NCBI RefSeq assembly: GCF_023159225.1 | Contig: NC_063168.1 | Location: 42,025,562 to 42,089,561 of the forward strand | DNA length: 64,000 nucleotides | Direction of reading: 5' to 3' | From: Perognathus longimembris pacificus | Taxonomy: Eukaryota > Chordata > Mammalia > Rodentia > Heteromyidae | Part shown: one piece after another, positions 56,700-64,000 of the stretch | Numbering within the stretch: the stretch's first letter is position 1 | Layout: each line of letters opens with the position of its first letter | Program-made: the position numbers and the translations under genes | The notes under the pieces: model-generated | What the model was told of the DNA's origin: nothing | Database searches by the model: none | What the model saw: the letters and a program-made list of their open reading frames with translations, nothing else

Positions 56700-57435
56700 T
56701 CTTAATTATATTTTATTTTTATTATGAAGTTGATGTACAAAGGGCTTATGGGCTACATACATAAGGTAGTGAGTACATTTCTTGTGCAACTTTTTACTCC
56801 ATTTTTCATTTTTCTCCTACCTTCCTTCCACCCCAATTCCTCCTTCCCCTAGTTGTACAGTTAATTCCCAACATATTTTCTTGTAAGTATTAATGTTGAT
56901 TTGGTTCACCTTTTACCAATTGTCAAACCATTTTAATGTTCACTTTCCCTTCCTCATTCAGATAAACATATATAAAATACCCAGGGTACCAGAATCAAAT
57001 ACAGTGACAGGAGCTAAATCATACAGAAAATAATAATTCCACATCATACATTAAAAGAAATAATTCCACATCATACATTAAAAACTAACAACACCAATGA
57101 TAAACCACTTGTTTCCATATTTTGGAGATCATTTTGCTTTGCACCATCTTATGTGATCATATGTACATACCTATTGAGCTATTGTGGTCATTGGCCTGGA
57201 CTATCCTGGATATATACTAATTATTACCAGTGAGGGAAACCATAAAATCTATGTTTCTTTGGGTCTGGTTCACTTCAATTAGTACAATTTTTTTCCAAGG
57301 CTTTCCATTTCCTTGCAAATGGGGCAGTGTCATTTTTCTGATAGAGGCATAGAATTCCATTGTGTACAAGTACAACATTTTCTTGATCCATTCATCTCTC
57401 TCGGTTGGTTCCATATTTTAGCTATGGTAAATAAT
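56700..57435 (-). mobile_element. L1 3' part: ORF2 C-terminus and 3' UTR (minus strand)
   Basis: On the minus strand, 57414-57217 encodes an ORF2p C-terminus (motifs DEWIKKMLYLYTMEFY, RKMTLPHLQGNGKPWK, then SLTGNN and stop). A ~510-bp 3' UTR continues without a break to an A-rich end near 56705. This is the copy that shows the recurrent UTR family belongs to L1. It forms one insertion with the inverted segment 57436-58850. Confidence 0.93.
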
Positions 57436-58850
57436 ACTGCAATAGAATTCCTTTTCTGTATGCCAACAATGAGAAGAGTGAGGCTGAAAGCAGGCAAGCA
57501 ACTACTTTTACATTAACCTCAAAAATAAAATAAAATACTTAGTAATAACCTTAACCAAACAATTGAATGACTTCTCTAAATGAGAACTTTAAAAACTGGA
57601 AAAAAGAAATTAAACAAAACTAAGGAAGCGGAAAAACCTCCCATATTCCTGGATTGGGAGGATTAACATCTTGAAAATGGCAATAATGACAAAGGCTATC
57701 TACAAATTCAATGCAATACCCATTAATATATCAACAACATCTTTAATGTTCATATGGAACAATAAAAGACCCTGAATAGCAAAAACAATCCTCATCAGGA
57801 AGAACAGTGCTAGAGGAATATCAATAACAAATTCTAAACTCTTTTACAAAGCTATAGTAATAAAAACAGCCTGGTATTGGCACAAGAACAGGCCTGAGGA
57901 CCAACAGAATAAAATTGAAGACCCAGAAATGAACCTGCAGACTTATGGTCACCTAATCTTTGATAAGTGAGTCAAAAAAAAAAAAAAAGGATGAAAGAAA
58001 GACAGCCTCTTCATCAAATGGTGCTGCATAAGTGGTTAAACACCAGTAAAAAAGAAAACAACAACAACAACAACTAAAGCTAGACCCTTATACATCATCC
58101 TGCACCAGACCAATTCCAATTCAGAATGGATCAAGGACCTGGAGGTAAAAGCAAACCAAAACATTGTAGGCAGGAAGAGGAGAAACACCAGGGCTCCGTG
58201 TCATGGGTTGAAACTTTTGAAACTTTCTTCATAAAGGCCCAGAAATACAAAAAAATCAAAGGCTAGACAAATGGGATTGCATGAAACTGCAGAGCTCCTA
58301 CATGGCAAAGGACATAGCTTGCAATATAAATAAAAAGCCCACAGATTGGGAGATCTTCACTAGCCACACAACAGACAAGGGTCTCATATCTAAAATGTTC
58401 ATAGAACTCAAAAAATTAAGTTTCCCCAAAACAAATCCTCAAAGAAACAACTGCTGCATTAATAAATGTGGTACATACCTAAAAAGAGACTTCTCTGAAG
58501 AGAAAATGAGAATGACCAAGAGGCACAGGAAGAAGTGATCAACATCACCGTCCATAAAAGAAATGCAAATCAAAATAACACTGAAATTTCACCACACCCC
58601 AGTAAGAATGTCCATAATCAAGAAAAATAATAACAACAGATGCTGGAGGGGATTTGGCCACAAAGGAACCCTACTATACCGTTGGTGGGAATGTGAAATT
58701 GCTCAACCACTCTGGAAAGTAGTGTGGAGGTTCCTCAAAACGCTAAATACAGAGCTCCCCTATGACCCAACAATCCTTTTGGGCATTTTGGGCATTTACC
58801 CAAAGGATCATCAAAAAAGCCATACTAAGGCTACGAGCATTTTCCAAAAA
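57436..58850 (+). mobile_element. L1 5' part, inverted (plus strand), ORF2 reverse-transcriptase to C-terminal region
   Basis: In order: 'tatgccaacaatgagaagag', 'tattcctggattgggaggat', 'tacaaattcaatgcaatacc', 'ctggtattggcacaagaaca', 'tcatcaaatggtgctgcata', 'gtaagaatgtccataatcaa', 'ctctggaaagtagtgtggag', 'atgacccaacaatccttttg' and 'catttacccaaaggatcatc'. The frame at 58563-58853 includes CEIAQPLWKVVWRFLK and ELPYDPTI. Stops and small indels disable it. It ends at the ORF2 position where the minus-strand part begins. Confidence 0.93.
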
Positions 58851-59045
58851 TAGTTATTGCAAAGGTGATGTAAGAAGGTTACAGGTACATGAGATGGGTA
58901 GTGAATACATTTCATTTTGAACAACGTCACCTCCTCTTTCATTTTCTCCTGGATTTTCCCTGCCAACCTAACTTTTCCCCCAAGTTGCATAAGTCCTTTT
59001 CAACATGGTGTCTAGTGAATATCACTGCTGCATGGTTTACCTTGT
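58851..59045 (-). mobile_element. L1 3' UTR fragment, minus strand
   Basis: 'attgcaaaggtgatgtaaga', 'gggtagtgaatacatttcat' and 'cttttcaacatggtgtctag' resemble cluster copy 2 at 51260. It is a separate, truncated copy abutting the inverted L1. Confidence 0.7.
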
Positions 59046-59269
59046 TGTTCAAGACTGCAGAATAAGGAAACAAAAGAATATAAGAAAAATTGTCTAGCAG
59101 AAGAACGAGTTGCTCCACAAGAGGTTAGACTTACATTTATATTAGCTGACAAATCAAGTCAATTTTGATAAGTGAGAACCTATTTTGTAAATGCATCATG
59201 TATTTTGCTTGACTCTACCTAAAATGTTGTATACAAAATCAATTCCTCCTATTTTAACTCTAAGCTTTC

Positions 59270-59490
59270 AACCTGGCCTCCAGCCCTTCTTGCTGAAGAC
59301 CCTATTTTAAAGAAAGTATCTCAAGTTTTTTGTACTCATCTCAAATAGCTGGGATTATAGACATGTACCAGCTCATCCCACATCCTTATTGTTGGGAGGG
59401 AGTCTCACTAACCTTTTACTGGAGCTAATCCTTTTGATCTTCTCAAATATCTAAGACTATAAGTGTGTACTAACATGCACCACTAGATAA
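59270..59490 (-). mobile_element. Two B1/7SL-like units in tandem, antisense
   Basis: 'aaatagctgggattatagac' with 'atgtaccagctcatccc' is one reversed B1/Alu-like head. 'aaatatctaagactataagt' with 'gtgtactaacatgcacc' is a second, about 115 bp on. Diverged. Confidence 0.5.
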
Positions 59491-59535
59491 AGTCCTACTC
59501 TATTTCCAAGTAACAAGTGTGTGTTTCATTATAAT

Positions 59536-59731
59536 TTTTTTTGCTAGTCCTGGGGCTTGGACTCAGTGCCTGAGCACGGTCCCTGGCTTCTTTTTGCTCA
59601 GGATAGCACTCTGCCACTTGAGCCACAGCGCCATTTCTGGCCTTTTCTATATATGTGGTGCTGGGGAATTGAACCCAGGACTTCATGTATATGAGGCAAG
59701 CACTCTTGCCACTAGGCCATATTCCCAGCCC
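59536..59731 (-). mobile_element. ID-dimer SINE (type A), minus strand
   Basis: 'gctagtcctggggcttggac', 'gatagcactctgccacttga', 'gaattgaacccaggacttca' and 'gccatattcccagccc'. TCATTATAATT flanks both sides. Confidence 0.95.
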
Positions 59732-59739
59732 TCATTATA

Positions 59740-60415
59740 ATTAAAATACTTTTCCTATATTTCCACCAACAAATGTATTCTGATAAAATTTTTAATGTTT
59801 TATATTACAGGTGAAATATTTTCCTCTACAAGGCACAAATTCATCCATTTCGTATAGAATTCCTCTAACGTTAGGGCAAACATTTCTCATATTGCCATTA
59901 CTTGATGCATTTTCTAAGGATCTTGCAAAACATTTGCACTGTACTTGAATATGTAAAATTAGACATGGTATTACATATATGAATTGTGGTTATGCCATTA
60001 GATAGGACAATTGTTTATATAAGTTGACATTAATCAGTGTTATATTGGGACTTTTCTAAGAAAATATATTTAATCAACCTTCTGTCAGAGACAAATCTAC
60101 GTTTTTGTCAGTGTCACAGAAAATCTTCACAAGCAAAAGAAACTGATCATAGTACTAATGCACTGTAGGTTACATCTTCATCCAAAATAAATTTTGTAAT
60201 TTCTGACATGAGAAAAACTTTTATGTGCCACGATATATCAAGTCCCAATGTATCAAGCTAAATATAAATCCCAGAATAATGAATATATGTATATATGTGA
60301 ACACACAAATATATGTATTTGTATTCGTTTGTATGCAAAGCAATAGTGTAAAGATAATGTTGTATACTGAGACCATAGATAATATTTTATGAAAATATAT
60401 ATTCCATGTATTTAA
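59740..60415. other. No recognised gene
   Basis: AT-rich sequence. Confidence 0.45.
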
Positions 60416-60417
60416 AC

Positions 60418-60461
<44 letters not shown>
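60418..60461. repeat. (CA)n microsatellite
   Basis: About 22 pure CA units. Confidence 0.97.
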
Positions 60462-60462
<1 letters not shown>

Positions 60463-60464
60463 TA

Positions 60465-60730
60465 ATTGGTCCTTTAAGAAAAAGAACTCTCAAAGGTGTC
60501 AAGTTTGAGGGCATTCAGTTTCTTTTTGACAGTTCCAGGTAAAATGTCAGCAACCACTGCATCTCAACTGGGCTAATAGCATATTAATAGCACATATGTT
60601 CCCACCTCACTTGAAGTTTTTATTACTAAAGAAATAAAATCATTTCACATATTGTCAGTCTGCATGGTTTTATTATGTCTGTTGGTTGTGAAGTGCGACT
60701 TATTTTTTTTTTTTTATCCACACTGTAGCT
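60465..60730. other. No recognised feature
   Basis: It contains a T-run near 60703-60716. Confidence 0.4.
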
Positions 60731-60731
60731 T

Positions 60732-61043
60732 TTGCGTAATGACTCCCTGTCCCTCAAGAGTTCTGAGATAAGGATCATACTTTCCAAGCTCTTGAATTAT
60801 ATGACATCGATCTCACACATCAGGACTGATTTCTCCTCATGGCTTGGAGCCAAACATCCTTCGGATATAATTCTACTCTGTCCTGTGTCTCAGAAAGCTA
60901 CTGTCTTTATAAGTATAGATGCAAGGAGACCAAGTCACCTACTAGATAATGCATTGGCCTCCTATAAGTATAGATGCAGTCACAATTGTGCCTTCAAGAA
61001 GAACCTGGCTCTTCAATTGACCATTACTTCAAAACCACAATGA
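60732..61043 (+). other. 103-codon open frame of unknown status
   Basis: The frame opens just 3' of a T-run and ends exactly at the SINE insertion point. It has no recognised domain. A 16-bp direct repeat (tataagtatagatgca at 60908-60923 and 60963-60978) gives related residues SIDARRP and YKYRCSH in two frames. G+C is higher than the flanks. It could be an unrecognised old repeat or a chance frame. Confidence 0.12.
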
Positions 61044-61250
61044 GGGCTGGGAATATGGCCTAGTGGCAAGAGTGCTTGCCTCCTATACATGAAGCCCAGG
61101 TTCAATTCCTCAGCATCACATATAGAGAAAACAGCCAGAAGTGTCGCTGTGGCTCAAGTGGCAGAGTGCTATTCTTGAGCAAAAAGAAGCCAGGGACAGT
61201 GCTCAGGCCATGAGTCCAAGCCCCCGGACTGGCAAAAACAAAACAAAACA
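61044..61250 (+). mobile_element. ID-dimer SINE (type A)
   Basis: 'gagggctgggaatatggcct', B box 'GGTTCAATTCCTC', 'tgtcgctgtggctcaagtgg', 'cccggactggc' and an AAAAC tail. Target-site duplication AAAACCACAATGA at 61031-61043 and again after the tail. Confidence 0.95.
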
Positions 61251-61254
61251 AAAA

Positions 61255-62585
61255 CCACAATGAACCCTCCAATGTAGCTGGCTAAAAATGACCAGTTAAT
61301 GACAATGTGTTTCAGAATGATCCCCACCAAGTTCACTTGGATTAAGAGATCCAATGTCCCATAGGCATTCACACAGGACTAGCTTCAACTAATCAACTAT
61401 TCCTGTGTTTCTGAAGCAACCAGTGATGTCTGCTGTGAACTTATAGCTTGCAAAGTCCCTGGAGTAATATTCCATTTTTTTCTGCCCTGGGAATTTCCAA
61501 AACAAGAAAGTAAAAATATATACAGTATAATTTTTATGAGATTTTCAAAGGAACTCAATCTCAAAGAATGTAGCCAATACTGCTAGTGTTTCTGAAGGGA
61601 ACAAAAAAAGAATAAAACAAAACAAACAAACAAAAAAATTGCAATGAGTGAAACTCCTCTCCCAATTCTTTCCTGAGCCTTTTTCTAATTCTTGTACCAG
61701 AAATGACTGTAATAAAATTTCTATCATCTGAAATAGTCACAAGGTGATGGGAGTCAAACACACATGGTGACAAAAATTGTTTTCACAATGATATTTCCAA
61801 ATTTTCTGTGTGACAGTCAGCTGACCCCTCTAGTGTACCAGCATTTTTAAATTCCAGGCATACTAGACATCCTTGCTGATTACTAACTTGGAAAGAAAAC
61901 AACAGTAAATTTTCTTCTCTTGCGGTTACTCATTCTGTGTCTGAACATGTAAATCCAAAATGAAGGTAGACGTGTCTTTTCTTCAGTGTTTTTATCTTCT
62001 CCTCAGCCAAGCCTTTGGGTAACTGAGTTTGTGAGACCATTGCACAATAAAATCTCTAAGAAACAGTGCTAAGGAAGGTCCTCATGATATTCATTCACTT
62101 TAAATAAAGGAGATGTAGATGTCATTCACATCTTAAACACTAATTAGCCTGTTATCTACCACACAATGGACCTATTTGGAATTCAAAAATTAATCAGCAT
62201 TGATCAATAACTAGTAAGGATCTGAAAATTAGAAAGGAAGAACTTTGTTCAAGGGCGGAGTCTTAAAGACTAAATTACATTTTGTAAACTTGTATAGATA
62301 TACATAAGTAAAAGAAATACAAATGTGAGAATCAAATAAAAATAAGTTAAGGTAAAAAAAGGTCAAGATGTAGGACTCCTGACCTTAAATATGCAAGAAT
62401 AAGAAAAGCTGCTTCTGCTTCTGTGTGCCTAGAATGGGAGACACACCTGCTGAGTTAAGGAGGTATGAGATATGACATATTTATTGGTCAGATATCAAGT
62501 TTTATTGCTGTCTTATGTGCCTTGTGATTTATCCATTGGCATTGATTGTGGAGCTGCTCTCTTTTTCTTCCTGGAAGGTCAACTG
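61255..62585. other. No recognised gene
   Basis: About 1.3 kb without a named repeat. Short frames only. Confidence 0.45.
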
Positions 62586-62591
62586 TTTTAA

Positions 62592-62765
62592 TACAGTGTT
62601 CTCAGCTACCATCACCTGGTTGTCAAAATCAAAGTGGATTGCACTACTGGAATTTAAGGGCTAGAAACCAGGGGCATTGCAAAGGAATCTGTAATGCATA
62701 GAAACCCTTTACAGCCCAGACTTATCACCACAAAAAAATGTCAACAGCCCCGCAATAGAGATACA
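62592..62765 (+). mobile_element. MER5A-type DNA transposon (hAT-Charlie, non-autonomous)
   Basis: 'cagtgttctcagctaccatc', 'acctggttgtcaaaatcaaa', 'gcactactggaatttaaggg', 'ctagaaaccaggggcattgc', 'aatctgtaatgcatagaaac', 'tgtcaacagccccgcaatag' follow the MER5A consensus across nearly its full ~190 bp. It has no coding capacity, as is normal for this family. Confidence 0.8.
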
Positions 62766-62769
62766 CTAT

Positions 62770-63590
62770 ACCCACATCACTAAATACACAGATAATATCC
62801 ATGATCTTTGAAGAGATTTAGGAGAAAGAATGGATGAATTTTAAGTAGATCTCATAGTTGACAGGAAATTAGAATTATATATGGAAATGTTGAGAACAGT
62901 GGGTTTCAGGACCTACTTGAACATACTGAATGAGATTTTTGATTACTATAGCTTTGTTTCAAAAGGCTAGACTACTGCTTTCTTAGGAAAAAGCTCAAAT
63001 ATAAATAAAATATTCTATTTCTCTAGTAAAATAACATGGATTTTGTTTACTTATCCTGCTAATTCTCCTGGAGAGTTGGTATTGATCTATTCATTAAATT
63101 CTGCCTCCAAGCATGGATAGACAAATAAAACAGAAAATACATTCTGCATCAAAATTTGGCATCTGTACATAGGAATTAGGAAATCAGATAATGATGCATA
63201 TCAAGTAATAGATATCATAGGGATGTTGAAAGTTAAGATATGATGCCACTTACAGGTCAGTTTCCATATCCAAGAGGCTTTCAATGGCCATTACAGTGTT
63301 TAAATATAAAACAAAAATATATTCCAATATTGATATTAATATTTTATTAAAATTACTTCTCATTCCTATTGCCTCTCCTAGATGTTTTTCCATACAATAT
63401 CACTCTAGCTCAAGTAATTGAATAAAGTGATATAACAATATCCCTTTTATATTGAAAATGTTTTCAATTAATAAATCTCACTATTTTACTAGAAATGATG
63501 CATATGCTTTTTGACAATTCAGAAATGAATATCAAGATAGATAGTACAGAAATAAACCCACAATCTTTATTTTTTATAATTATTAATGAT
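62770..63590. other. No recognised gene
   Basis: AT-rich sequence. Confidence 0.45.
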
Positions 63591-63639
63591 ATTAGTTGTA
63601 CAAAGTAATGAGATTCACTTTACTAATTCTAAACTGTAG

Positions 63640-64000
63640 TATTAGTCAATTTCCTGTTACTGTGACACTCGGTAGAAATAATTTGAAAGGAGGAAAGACT
63701 TTCTTTGGTTCATGGTTTCAGACCTTTAAGCTCATGGTCACTTGGCCTATTTGCTGAGTGTCCATGGTGAGATAGAACATCTTAAGGGGAGTATACAATA
63801 GAAGCTACCCACCTCTTGGCAGATGGGAAGGTGAGAGGGAGAGGAAGCAAAAGGAGAGAGAGGGAGAGGGAAAAGCAGAAGGAAATGGAGAGGAAAAGGA
63901 ATGGAGAGAAAGAAAAGGAGAGATAAAGGTCAGAGAGGAAAACAGATGGAGAGAGAGATGGACAGGGAGAGGGAGAGGATAGGGACAACAGGCTAGAAAC
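63640..64000 (-). mobile_element. MaLR-like LTR, antisense, running off the window
   Basis: 'gtattagtcaatttcctgtt', 'actgtgacactcggtagaaa', 'ctttctttggttcatggttt', 'gtccatggtgagatagaaca' and 'ctacccacctcttggcagat' follow the same antisense MaLR pattern as 32405. The GAGAG-rich tract that follows is part of, or expanded from, this repeat. Confidence 0.5.
63826..63980. repeat. Polypurine (GAGA/GGAGA)n tract
   Basis: About 155 bp, mostly purine. The Ser/Leu/Pro-rich minus-strand frame is low complexity. Confidence 0.92.

Noticed and set aside
57217..57414. 65-codon minus-strand frame as a small gene
   Set aside because: It is the C-terminus of L1 ORF2p followed directly by the L1 3' UTR.
58281..58853. 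Two plus-strand frames as a novel gene pair
   Set aside because: Both are pieces of L1 ORF2 (CEIAQPLWKVVWRFLK, ELPYDPTI) in a frame-shifted, inverted L1 copy.
1..64000. A bacterial, phage or defence-type system
   Set aside because: There are no long ORFs, no ribosome-binding sites or gene clusters, and mammalian repeats occur throughout.

Overview
This is a gene-poor stretch of mammalian nuclear DNA. It is AT-rich, full of interspersed repeats, and has no bacterial-style operons, no rRNA or tRNA genes and no CRISPR array. I found no intact protein-coding gene and no convincing exon. The open frames are short and mostly fall in SINEs, L1 fragments or microsatellites. The window looks like an intergenic desert or the inside of a very large intron.

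Organism: the dominant young SINEs are dimers. In one type an ID/BC1-like tRNA-derived left half (B box GGTTCGATTCCCC) is joined to a second half built around 'ctgtggctcaagtggcag'. In the other type the same right half follows a B1/7SL-like left half. ID-derived dimers and B1-ID hybrids of this sort are, from memory, typical of geomyoid rodents (pocket mice, kangaroo rats, pocket gophers). I infer a castorimorph or geomyoid rodent with moderate confidence. Deep mammalian repeats (L2, MIR, MER5A, MLT1 and other MaLR LTRs, old L1) fit any placental.

Layout: 1-1.6 kb is a minus-strand L1 3' region carrying a SINE. 5-8.6 kb holds an ancient L1 and an L2. 10.8-12.4 kb holds SINEs and a CTTT/CTTC microsatellite. 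12.7-14.1 kb is a plus-strand L1 with a second L1 3' end nested in it. 14.5-15.2 kb is a decayed processed copy of syntaxin-12 on the minus strand. 18.7-27.3 kb is a SINE/MaLR patchwork with a SINE-in-SINE nest at 26.1-26.5 kb. 29-40.6 kb holds further SINEs, L1 3' UTRs, a MaLR-like remnant and a ~240-bp TTC/GAA tract. 41.39-42.60 kb holds two unrelated solo retroviral LTRs, both antisense and under 300 bp apart. 44-49.4 kb holds SINEs, a MIR and an MLT1. 50.9-52.1 kb is a cluster of L1 3' ends. 56.7-58.85 kb is an L1 with a textbook 5' inversion. 59-64 kb holds SINEs, a MER5A and a MaLR-like fragment.

No genes work together here. The interest lies in the history of insertions: target-site duplications, nested elements, a 3' SINE module shared by two families, LTR enhancer repeats with E-boxes, and microsatellites grown from SINE tails. 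I did not find a convincing undescribed biological system. Boundaries were read by eye and are usually good to about 5-20 bp for young elements and 30-100 bp for old ones.
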